NCBI GenBank assembly: GCA_965200525.1
Contig: OZ241368.1
Location: forward strand, 3,038,001-3,102,000
Direction of reading: 5' to 3'
DNA from: JANNPJ01 sp965200525
GTDB lineage: Bacteria > Actinomycetota > Actinomycetes > Actinomycetales > Kineosporiaceae
Length of the DNA stretch: 64,000 bases
A program made the translations under genes and the position numbers. This document shows positions 53,426-60,899 of this stretch, piece by piece. The notes under the pieces were generated by a model. The model was not told the origin of the DNA and did no database searches. It saw only the letters and a list, made by a program, of their open reading frames with translations. Positions within the stretch are counted from its first letter, which is position 1. Every line of letters begins with the position of its first letter.

Positions 53426-53608
53426 ATGGCAGCGAAATTTGAGCTTTACACCAGCTCGAACGGTGAGTTCCGGTGGCGGCTGAAGTCGGGCAACGGTCAG
53501 GTCATTGCCACGTCCGGTGAGGGGTACGCATCCAAATCGGGTGCCCGCAACGGTATTGAAGCCGTCCAGCGAGACGCCGCCGGCGCCGATGTCGACGACG
53601 AAACCTGA
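53426..53608 (+). CDS. YegP-family DUF1508 protein
   Basis: 60 residues. The second of two adjacent ATG codons (53426) is chosen because AAGGAG is five bases before it. AKFELYTSSNGEFRWRLKSG, NGQVIATSGEGYASKSGARN, GIEAVQRDA is a complete single DUF1508 repeat, a small beta-alpha fold of unknown function that is widespread in stress clusters. It has its own promoter candidate and ends at a strong bidirectional hairpin. Confidence 0.93.
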   Translation: MAAKFELYTSSNGEFRWRLKSGNGQVIATSGEGYASKSGARNGIEAVQRDAAGADVDDET

Positions 53609-53636
53609 CCCCTCAGAAGCGCATATTCGCGAATGA

Positions 53637-53673
53637 ACGATGAGCCCCTCCCCAACAGGGAGGGGCTCATCGT
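53637..53673. terminator. 16-bp bidirectional hairpin terminator
   Basis: A perfect 16-bp stem, ACGATGAGCCCCTCCC with its complement, around a CAACA loop. It lies between convergent genes (DUF1508 plus, DUF3618 minus), so it can serve both. Confidence 0.9.
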
Positions 53674-53726
53674 CGTGCAGGTGGATGGTTGAGACCGATT
53701 CCGGTTCAGATGGGGTCAGGACGGGT

Positions 53727-54353
53727 TCAAGATCGGGTGTCCTGGACTGCCTGTTTGGCTTCGACGCCCTGGTCTTTGACGTCCTGAGCGGCGGAGGTTC
53801 CTTCAGACTTCACCGTGTTGAGGGCGTCGGTGGCCGTGGACTTGAGCGTCGCGACGGCCTCTTGGGCAGGCTGCTGAAGGTTCCCGCCAATTTCCTTGGC
53901 GACATCACTGACCTGATCGGTAACGACTGAAGCGTTCTCCTTGGCCTTGATCGCGGCGGCCTGTTCCGCCTTCGTGGCGGGGATCAGGGAGGCGATCAGC
54001 CAGCCGGCACCGAACGCCATCAGCCCGGCCGCCAAGGGGTTGCCCTGGGTCTGGGTCTTGACCGCGCCCGGAGCTGCCTTGATCGCGTCCTGGGAGGATG
54101 AGGCTGCGCCACTGACGCTGTCGCTGATGCTGGACCCGGTGTCGCTGATCTTGGAGCCGGTGGTGGAGCCGAGGTCGGAGGCAGTTCCCATGACCTTGTC
54201 ACGTGCGCCACCGACGAGGCCACGCGCTTTGTCGACCTGGCGGCGCGCGACATTGCCGGGCTTGACCGTGTCGGCGAGGGTGTTGACGTCGTTGCTGAGT
54301 GAAGCGCGCGTGGCTTCGATCTGTTCGCGGATCTCGTCGGGGTCGTTGCTCAT
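53727..54353 (-). CDS. DUF3618 membrane-associated protein
   Basis: 208 residues from ATG 54353, with AAGGAGA seven bases upstream; longer frames are discarded. SNDPDEIREQIEATRASLSN, DVNTLADTVKPGNVARRQVD is the DUF3618 signature. One weak membrane segment (LAAGLMAFGAGWLIASLIP, ~110-130) is flanked by long Ala/Ser/Lys-rich amphipathic helices with coiled-coil character. Last gene of a three-gene operon with Holin-X-like and Ala-rich proteins, the usual actinobacterial set. Confidence 0.92.
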   Translation of the reverse strand: MSNDPDEIREQIEATRASLSNDVNTLADTVKPGNVARRQVDKARGLVGGARDKVMGTASDLGSTTGSKISDTGSSISDSVSGAASSSQDAIKAAPGAVKTQTQGNPLAAGLMAFGAGWLIASLIPATKAEQAAAIKAKENASVVTDQVSDVAKEIGGNLQQPAQEAVATLKSTATDALNTVKSEGTSAAQDVKDQGVEAKQAVQDTRS

Positions 54354-54769
54354 CGAGCGTCTCCTTCGTTGCCTTTGACGGCGTCCGGGATTTTCTTCAC
54401 GGTGGCTGTCGTCTTGGGCAGCCCCGTTACCGACTTGAGCTGACCGCGGCCAACAACGGCCAGCACCGCGGCAATGACCACCAGCACGGCCATCACCACC
54501 AGCGCCGACCACCCATGGCCGATGCTGTCACCGAGGGCCCACCAGGCCGCGATGGCCAGGAAAACCAGGGCCAGATGAGCGAAGACGGCCGCCCCGCCCA
54601 CCAACGCGCCGCCTTTGCCGGCGCGGGTGGCGGACTGGCGTAGTTCGGCCTTGGCCAGTTCGACTTCCTGACGCATCAGGGTCGAAATGTCAGTACTGAT
54701 GTTGCTGAGCAGCTCACCGATCGATGGCGAGTCGTCCCGTGAGGCGGGGGTGTTGGGGTTGAGGGTCAC
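54350..54769 (-). CDS. Actinobacterial Holin-X-type (putative phage holin superfamily III) membrane protein
   Basis: 139 residues from GTG 54769. SIGELLSNISTDISTLMRQE, VELAKAELRQSATRAGKGGA is the conserved amphipathic start. Two helices follow: VGGAAVFAHLALVFLAIAAW and WSALVVMAVLVVIAAVLAVV. It overlaps both neighbours by four bases. The family name is historical; in this chromosomal operon a membrane-stress role is more likely than lysis. Confidence 0.9.
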   Translation of the reverse strand: MTLNPNTPASRDDSPSIGELLSNISTDISTLMRQEVELAKAELRQSATRAGKGGALVGGAAVFAHLALVFLAIAAWWALGDSIGHGWSALVVMAVLVVIAAVLAVVGRGQLKSVTGLPKTTATVKKIPDAVKGNEGDAR

Positions 54770-55533
54770 AGGCGGGCCTGCGTTTCCCAGAGCGGGTCCG
54801 CCTCGACCGCGCCGGTGGTGACGTGGGCGGGGTCGGCGGCTGCGGGCGGCACGCTGGTGGTAGACAAGGACACTGCCGGTGGAGTGGTGGCTGGGCCGGC
54901 CTGCGGCGGGCCGTCGTCACGAGCAGCGTCGATGGCTCCTCGGGTCAGCCGACCCGCGAGCAGACCGGCGCCAACGGCGACCGCCAGAAACGCTCCCGGC
55001 CGGCGGCGCGCGAACGCGGTGACCTCCTGGACCAGGGCGCCGGGGTCGCGTTCTTCCAGCCATCCGGCGATGTCCTCGGCCCGAGCCGACACCTGCCGTA
55101 CTAGGTCTGTGGCCGTGCCAGATCCATCTGAGTTCTGGGCCATTGATCCCAGCTCGGAGCTGAGCGAGCGGATGCCGGCAGCGATCCGGTCCTGCTGGGT
55201 GGCGGCCTGGCCCTGCAACTCGGTGCGGGTCTGCGAGAGCAGATCCTTGGCTTGCTTGGTGGTCTCAGCCGCAACGCCCGTGGCCTGGTCCTTTGCCACC
55301 CCGGCGACGTGCTTGCCGGCATCGGCCGCCCCCTGCCCAACACTGGCGGCCTGCTCCTTGGCCACATCAGTTGGGGAGGCGTCAGTGTTCGAGGCGAGGC
55401 TCGGGGCACTGTCATCGGACAAGTCAGTCGACGGTAGATCGCTGCCGCTGATGATCACTGTTTCAGGGAACGCCGCACTGCCCGCCGGCGGGTAAGCCGC
55501 GGGGGCGGTGGGTTCAGGCATATCGTGACTCAT
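54766..55533 (-). CDS. Alanine-rich coiled-coil protein of the DUF3618/Holin-X operon
   Basis: 255 residues. The N-terminal ~50 are disordered and Pro/Ser-rich. Long amphipathic helices follow (VAKEQAASVGQGAADAGKHV, TKQAKDLLSQTRTELQGQAA). A segment VTAFARRRPGAFLAVAVGAG, LLAGRLTRGA near residues 170-200 resembles the membrane-anchor end found in these operons. It is coupled to Holin-X by a four-base overlap and is the first gene of the operon. No enzymatic motif. Confidence 0.85.
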   Translation of the reverse strand: MSHDMPEPTAPAAYPPAGSAAFPETVIISGSDLPSTDLSDDSAPSLASNTDASPTDVAKEQAASVGQGAADAGKHVAGVAKDQATGVAAETTKQAKDLLSQTRTELQGQAATQQDRIAAGIRSLSSELGSMAQNSDGSGTATDLVRQVSARAEDIAGWLEERDPGALVQEVTAFARRRPGAFLAVAVGAGLLAGRLTRGAIDAARDDGPPQAGPATTPPAVSLSTTSVPPAAADPAHVTTGAVEADPLWETQARL

Positions 55534-55666
55534 GTCAGCCTCGCTCAGCTAGGTTGCACAGGGCAGGAGAGCGCCCCCGGCCCGCAGGCCAGCGACGCTG
55601 TGGAAGTTATGAAGGCCAAGTACCGATCAGACCCACGAGCCAATCACCTCAGCTCTGCAGGCTCGA

Positions 55667-55855
55667 TCAGCTGCCGATCGCGTCGTCGGCCTTGTCCTGA
55701 GCGCTGTCGATCTGACCGCTGAACTTGTCACCTGTGGCCTTGTCAGCGGCGTCGCCACCCTTGTCCAACGCCTGATCGCTGTACTTCTCCGCCTGCTCAG
55801 GATGCTCGGACGCCAACTTCTCGCCCTTGTCCTTCAACTCATCGAACGCGCCCAT
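55667..55855 (-). CDS. MT0933-like small acidic/basic helical protein (antitoxin-type annotation)
   Basis: 62 residues from ATG 55855, with GGAAGGGA about six bases upstream. MGAFDELKDKGEKLASEHPE, QAEKYSDQALDKGGDAADKA, TGDKFSGQI matches the family often called MT0933 antitoxin. No toxin gene adjoins it, and the charged repeats resemble CsbD, so a stress role is equally likely. It is separated from the DUF3618 operon by ~130 bases. Confidence 0.85.
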   Translation of the reverse strand: MGAFDELKDKGEKLASEHPEQAEKYSDQALDKGGDAADKATGDKFSGQIDSAQDKADDAIGS

Positions 55856-56149
55856 CACAAGTCCCTTCCACTCCATCGGATGATCATGAGTATCCCAGCG
55901 CACCGACGCCGACTCCGCCAGTCGATATGGCCCCCTGTCGGGCTTAGGCGAGCTGAGAGTTTCCGGACGGTTCTGCAGCAAATTGCTCCGACGATCTCGA
56001 CGATGAGCGGTCGGTCCGTGATCCAGGGCGCCATGCAGATTGCAGACCGCTCATCTGTGACCGATACATGCATAATGTGGTCTTTCAGTGGTTTTCGTGA
56101 GATTGACATCTCGGGTTTCGAAAACTCCGGCTTGTGGGACTCTCAGTTC

Positions 56150-57154
56150 ATGAGTGAGGGATCCGATCGCACGGCCCCGATGGAAGACCCGCCCAAGACG
56201 CCGGCGCAGTTGCCGAAGCGGTCGTGGTTCAAGGTGCTACGTGGGGCGATGAAAGAATTCTCGGATGACGAGCTGACCGACACGGCCGCGGCGCTAACCT
56301 ATTATTCGGTGCAGGCGATTTTTCCGGCCGCCATCGTGCTGCTGTCGCTCATCGGGTTCCTGGGCAAGAGCGCCACCGCAAAACTGATCAAAAACTTGGG
56401 CCCGGCGATCCCCAAGGGCTCAGCCCACCAGCAGATAGTCAATCTGATTTACAATTTGCAAGGTAGCCATAAGTCCGCCGGCATCGCCCTCATCGTCGGG
56501 CTGCTCACCGGTATCTGGTCGGCTTCCGGCTATGTGGCAGCGTTCATGCGTGCCTCCAACCGGGTGTATGACGTGCCCGAGGGCCGCCCGATCTGGAAGA
56601 CAATCCCAACCCGGGTCGCGACCACCATCGTGTTGCTGATCCTGATGTTCGCCGCCGCCGTGATCGTCGTGTTCACCGGTCCCGCGGCCCAGCAGGCCGG
56701 TGACCTGCTCGGCCTTGGCTCGGCCGCGGTCACAGCCTGGGGTATCGCCAAGTGGCCCGTCCTGGTCCTCCTGCTCATGATCATGGTCGCGATCCTTTAC
56801 TGGGCTTCACCCAACGCCAAGCAAGGTTTCAAGTGGGTCAGCCCCGGCGGTGTCCTGGGCGTCCTTCTCTGGATCATCGCCTCGGCTCTGTTCGCGTTCT
56901 ACGTCGCCAACTTCTCCAGCTACAGCAAGACCTACGGGACCATGGCCGGCATCATCATTTTTCTGATCTGGGTCTGGATCTCCAACCTCGCCATCCTGCT
57001 CGGCCTGGAATTCAATGCCGAACTCAACCGGGCCCGAGCCGAAGTCGACGGCCTGCCCGAAGGCGCCGAGCCCTACGTCGAGCTACGCGACACCCGCAAA
57101 CTCGACGACGACGAGAGGGCCGAAGTTAAAAAATCCCGACTGCACCAGGAATGA
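56150..57154 (+). CDS. YihY/BrkB-family inner-membrane protein
   Basis: 334 residues from ATG 56150; upstream in-frame codons lack family similarity. A cytoplasmic start (SWFKVLRGAMKEFSDDELTD, TAAALTYYSVQAIFPAAIVL) is the YihY hallmark. Six helices follow, including KSAGIALIVGLLTGIWSASG, VAAFMRASNRVYDVPEGRPI and YGTMAGIIIFLIWVWISNLA, ILLGLEFNAELNRARAE. A charged tail ends at KKSRLHQE. Role unknown, possibly an envelope transporter. It points away from the DUF3618 operon. Confidence 0.92.
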   Translation: MSEGSDRTAPMEDPPKTPAQLPKRSWFKVLRGAMKEFSDDELTDTAAALTYYSVQAIFPAAIVLLSLIGFLGKSATAKLIKNLGPAIPKGSAHQQIVNLIYNLQGSHKSAGIALIVGLLTGIWSASGYVAAFMRASNRVYDVPEGRPIWKTIPTRVATTIVLLILMFAAAVIVVFTGPAAQQAGDLLGLGSAAVTAWGIAKWPVLVLLLMIMVAILYWASPNAKQGFKWVSPGGVLGVLLWIIASALFAFYVANFSSYSKTYGTMAGIIIFLIWVWISNLAILLGLEFNAELNRARAEVDGLPEGAEPYVELRDTRKLDDDERAEVKKSRLHQE

Positions 57155-57382
57155 TGCCTTGCGTCGGGGACGCCCTGGCCGTGTTCTAGCAGCCAGCCCC
57201 GACGATCCTGACGACCCCCCGTGTGACGGGTGCGCCCCGCTGAGCTCGCGCATCAGCATCTCGCCCGAGGTCCGCTGCAAGGCTGCTCAGTGGTCGGTAT
57301 GCAGCAATTCGACGGCCCGTTCGCGGTCAGCGGAGCCAGTGTCCTGAGTCGTTAGTTTGCGGACAGTACATAGACTTTGTGT

Positions 57383-58464
57383 ATGCCGAGCCCGAAGGCC
57401 GTACCTGTCGTGCTGACCGATGAAGAGCGAAGCGTGCTGCTCGGGTGGTCACGGCGTCGAAGACCGCGCAAGCACTGGCGTTGCGGTCGCGGATCATCCT
57501 GTCGTGCGCTGAGGGCGGTACGAACGGTGAGGTGGCCGAGCGACTGGGCGTAGGCCGGCAGATGGTGTGGAAGTGGCGGGCCCGGTTCTTCGATGCTCGC
57601 CTGAACGGCCTCTCAGATGAGCCGCGTCGGGTAGGCCGCGGGTGATCGGTGACGAGCAGATCGAGGCGCTGATCACCAAACACTGGAAGAGGAACCCGCC
57701 AACGGTGATTCCCATTGGTCGACCCGGTCGATGGCGGCCCAGACCGGTTTGAACCAGACAGCGGTGTCTCGGATCTGGCGGCCTTCGGGCTGAAACCTCA
57801 TGCGGTGCAGTCCTGGAAGCTGTCCACCACCCACTGTTCGTGGACAAGGTCCGTGACGTCGTCGGCCTCTACATGAGCCCGCCGGAGAACGCCCTGGTGC
57901 TGGCGGTCGACGAGAAAAGCAACATTCAGGCTCTCGACCGCAGCGCGCCGATCTGCCGATGCTCTCGACCACGCCGGCGCGGATGAGCCATGACTACATC
58001 CGTCACGGCACCACCAGCCTGTTCGCGGCGTTCGACATCAGGAGCGGCTCGGTGATCGCCCAGCAGTACCGCCGCCACCGCCATCAGGAGTTCCTGCGGT
58101 TCCTCAAAATCACCGACGCCCCAGTCCCCAAGGACCTGGAGCTGCATCTAGTCCTGGACAACTACGCCACCCACAAGACCCCGCAGGTCAAGGCCCGGCT
58201 GATCAAGCATCCCCGCTTCCAACTGCACTTCACCCCCACCAGCAGCTCCTGGCTGAACCTCGTGGAGCGGTGGTTCGCCGAGCTCACCAACCGCAAACTG
58301 TGCCGCACCGCGCACCGCAGCGTCACCGAACTCGAAGCCGACATCCGAAAGTGGATCAATCACTGGAACGCCGACCCCAAGCCCTTCGTCTGGACCAAGA
58401 CCGCCGACCAGATCTCGACACCCTCGCCAGCTACTGCACCCGAATCACCGACTCACGGCGTTAA
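57383..58464 (+). pseudogene. Decayed IS630-family transposase, at least five frameshifts
   Basis: Frames must be stitched: MPSPKAVPVVLTDEERSVLL; KTAQALALRSRIILSCAEGG and VGRQMVWKWRARFFDARLNG (HTH); EPANGDSHWSTRSMAAQTGL; VGLYMSPPENALVLAVDEKS (DDE Asp); HDYIRHGTTSLFAAFDIRSG, LHLVLDNYATHKTPQVKARL and TPTSSSWLNLVERWFAELTN (remaining DDE residues); LDTLASYCTRITDSRR. Every catalytic block survives, so decay is by small indels. Weak terminal repeats: 57344-57357 and 58443-58456 (10 of 14 matching). Confidence 0.88.
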
Positions 58465-58609
58465 AACCGGTCCACCACTGACGACTGTCGCTGTCGACGG
58501 GCTGGTATCGCGCCTCACCGATCACTGCCCTGCGCTTGGCCCGACTTGACCTGGGCCCGCTTGGACCGATAGCGCGTGGCAGCCGCACATGGCCGCTGCC
58601 GGGATGGCG

Positions 58610-58936
58610 CCGCCTAGTTGCCTGCGGCGCGGTACTTTCGATAACTTCGCCGGGGATGCGTCCGCGTGAGGAGACCTCGGTGCCGCTGCTGGCCGCCCAG
58701 GCTCAAACAGCGGTGTTGTCCACTCCGGTCGCGACCGCCGTGGCATTGGCGCGCGTGAGACGTCCCCCGGTCCGCCGCCCGGCACTGATGAACGGCTCGA
58801 ACGCCACGCGCAGCTATTTCGCGTTCTTCTCGGATAGAGCGATCTCGTAGCTGGTGCCGTCGATCCCGAACGCGGTCTCGGCCGCATGTTTGCCGTCGAC
58901 GTCATCCAGGGGTTCAACCGTGGTTTTGCTCGCCAT
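58610..58936 (-). pseudogene. Lsr2 nucleoid protein with two internal stops
   Basis: The ATG at 58934-58936 starts MASKTTVEPLDDVDGKHAAE, TAFGIDGTSYEIALSEKNAK, then TAG, LRVAFEPFISAGRRTGG, then TGA replacing the Arg of the usual IRAWA, then AWAASSGTEVSSRGRIPGEV, IE. The dimerisation half and the AT-hook-like DNA-binding half are both recognisable and in one frame. Two nonsense changes, no frameshift. A functional copy must exist elsewhere if Lsr2 is essential in this organism. Confidence 0.88.
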
Positions 58937-59516
58937 GCGAGGCATCGTCCACATAGTCGATGGGCAAGTCAACTCCCCGACCGCAGGCGGCTTGGTTTGC
59001 TCCGTCTCACGCTCGGCCGCTCGGCCGTGTCCAGTGGGTCTCGGGCGGCGGTCCCGGACCGGACGATTTCACTACCTAGCCAATTCAGGGAGCGATTCGG
59101 ACCTGAGAGGCGGCCCCGGGACGCCGACGTGGGTGCGGGTGTCCTTCGTCCGGGACCTGCTGTCACTGATCGATCGCCCAGAGAGTTCGCCGGGAGTTGA
59201 TTCGACAGCCCGGTGGACGGTGTGGGGTCGAGGCCCACAAGCCGTGACCCACGTCCGGCTCACTTTGACGCACCTGCTTGCAGATGGCGACCAGCCTGAT
59301 GGTCCCAAAGGTCCATAGTACGGTACGTGATCCCGATCAGGCCATATCTTGTGCTTGGTCCATTTTATTTTGTATCGTACATAACTAGACATTAGGCCGC
59401 ATAATTGCGATAGAGCATCATCGATGTTCGTCTACATCTAGGTTGATCAGACCGTGATCGGACGTCGTAGCCGATGTCGATTCGCGGGGCTCGGTGACCT
59501 AGCAGGAGGAGGCATC
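58937..59516. other. Intergenic, with an AT-rich patch
   Basis: No gene recognised. About 59330-59440 is unusually AT-rich for this window and lies just before the ketoacyl synthase gene. Likely promoter region; several TATA-like hexamers prevent a firm choice. Confidence 0.5.
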
Positions 59517-60698
59517 ATGCCCGCAACCACACCTCTCCTCATCGCCGGACTCGGCCTGGTCACGAGTTACGGGTGGGGGAAGGACGCCTTCTACGACGGC
59601 CTGCTCAGCCAGCAATCCGGTGTCCGCTGCGTGGACCTCGACGGCTTCGACCATGGTGCTCTCGTTGGGCGTGTTCCTGATGGCGGTGACTTGGCCGAGT
59701 CCGCCAGCCGGTTCGGCCGGGCTTTGTTCGCGGCGGTGCGTGAAGCAGTCGAGGAAGCCCGAGGCGCTGGCTGGGTGCCCGGCCGCCGTGTCGGGCTTGT
59801 GATGGCCACGACGTTGGGTGAGGTCGAGATGCGGCGGGAATTGTACTTCGCGCTTGGCGGCCATACCCGCCCCCGCACCTATCTGACGGTCGTCCCGTCA
59901 ACGTCGCCGAGCATGGTGATGAACGCCTTGGGGTTTTCCGGGGGGCCGGCGTTGAACGTCCAGGCCGCTTGCGCGGGCTACAACACGGCGCTCGTGCTGT
60001 CGAAAATGTTTCTCGATAGTGGCGTCGCTGACGACGTACTGGTCGTGGGCTGCGACTTCCCAAACACGGGAGAGGATGTCTGGCATTTCGCTCGGATGCG
60101 GGCTCTGCTCACCGGTGGTGACCCTCTCGATGTGTGCAGGCCGTTCCAGGTCGGCACCCAAGGCTTTGTCACTGGCGAGGCTGCCGGCGCGTTGGTTCTG
60201 ACTCGACAAGAGATCGCGAGTTCCTACGGTCAGTTTCTGGGTGGGGCGATGAATCACGACCCGTACCATCCGATTGGGATCAATCCCAACATCCAACCGG
60301 TGTTCGACGTCTACCGGGCGGCCCTCGCCAACGCGAATGTCGCGGGTATAGACGTCGACTACTTCAACGCCCACGGTGCGGGAACGCATCAGGGTGATCC
60401 GGTGGAGATCTCCGTGCTTAACGCACTCCTTCCCCGGGCCGGCCTGTTCGCAGTCAAGCCGTTGACCGGACACGCTCATGGCGCCTCCGGGATCGTGGAG
60501 TTGTCAGCCAGCCTGCTCGCCGGCCGCCACGGGAAGCTGGCCGTCGCCCCGCGGGTCGCGGACGCACACCCCGACCTGGTCGCGAGGGGGCGGGAGGCAG
60601 ACCTGCTCAGCGGCGTGAACGAGTACGCCGGTGGGATAACCGTCAAGGGATCGATGGGGATGGGCGGCTACAACGCGGTCGTTGTCGTGAAGCAATGA
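59517..60698 (+). CDS. Stand-alone beta-ketoacyl synthase (KAS)
   Basis: 393 residues from ATG 59517, behind AGGAGGAGG at 59502-59510. A thiolase-fold condensing enzyme: nucleophile Cys152 (NVQAACAGYNTALVL), His286 (YFNAHGAGTHQGDPVEIS) and His319 (KPLTGHAHGASGIVEL). The family's HGTGT is HGAGT here. Such enzymes condense malonyl-ACP with acyl-ACP in fatty acid or polyketide synthesis. No ACP, ketoreductase or chain-length factor gene is nearby, so the pathway is unknown. It is a transcription unit of its own. Confidence 0.9.
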   Translation: MPATTPLLIAGLGLVTSYGWGKDAFYDGLLSQQSGVRCVDLDGFDHGALVGRVPDGGDLAESASRFGRALFAAVREAVEEARGAGWVPGRRVGLVMATTLGEVEMRRELYFALGGHTRPRTYLTVVPSTSPSMVMNALGFSGGPALNVQAACAGYNTALVLSKMFLDSGVADDVLVVGCDFPNTGEDVWHFARMRALLTGGDPLDVCRPFQVGTQGFVTGEAAGALVLTRQEIASSYGQFLGGAMNHDPYHPIGINPNIQPVFDVYRAALANANVAGIDVDYFNAHGAGTHQGDPVEISVLNALLPRAGLFAVKPLTGHAHGASGIVELSASLLAGRHGKLAVAPRVADAHPDLVARGREADLLSGVNEYAGGITVKGSMGMGGYNAVVVVKQ

Positions 60699-60899
60699 CG
60701 TCCCGCTCAGCGAGACCGAGCCGGCCGCAGCACCTGAGAATGGTCGCTAAAGCCGGACCAGTTCAAGACCGATATCAAGCAAACCGGCATCAACGCCGGC
60801 GCCGAAAGGCGGGCTGCACCTTGTCTCCATACTCTGACCCGGTTGCCGCGGTCGGGATCGTACGCGGCTCAGAGAGCGGGCCCATGAGAGGAGGCACCT

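Noticed and set aside
54350..54769. Prophage lysis gene (holin)
   Set aside because: No endolysin, capsid or tail genes. The gene belongs to the common chromosomal DUF3618/Holin-X operon.
55667..55855. Toxin-antitoxin system
   Set aside because: The family is sometimes called antitoxin, but no toxin gene adjoins and the composition is CsbD-like.
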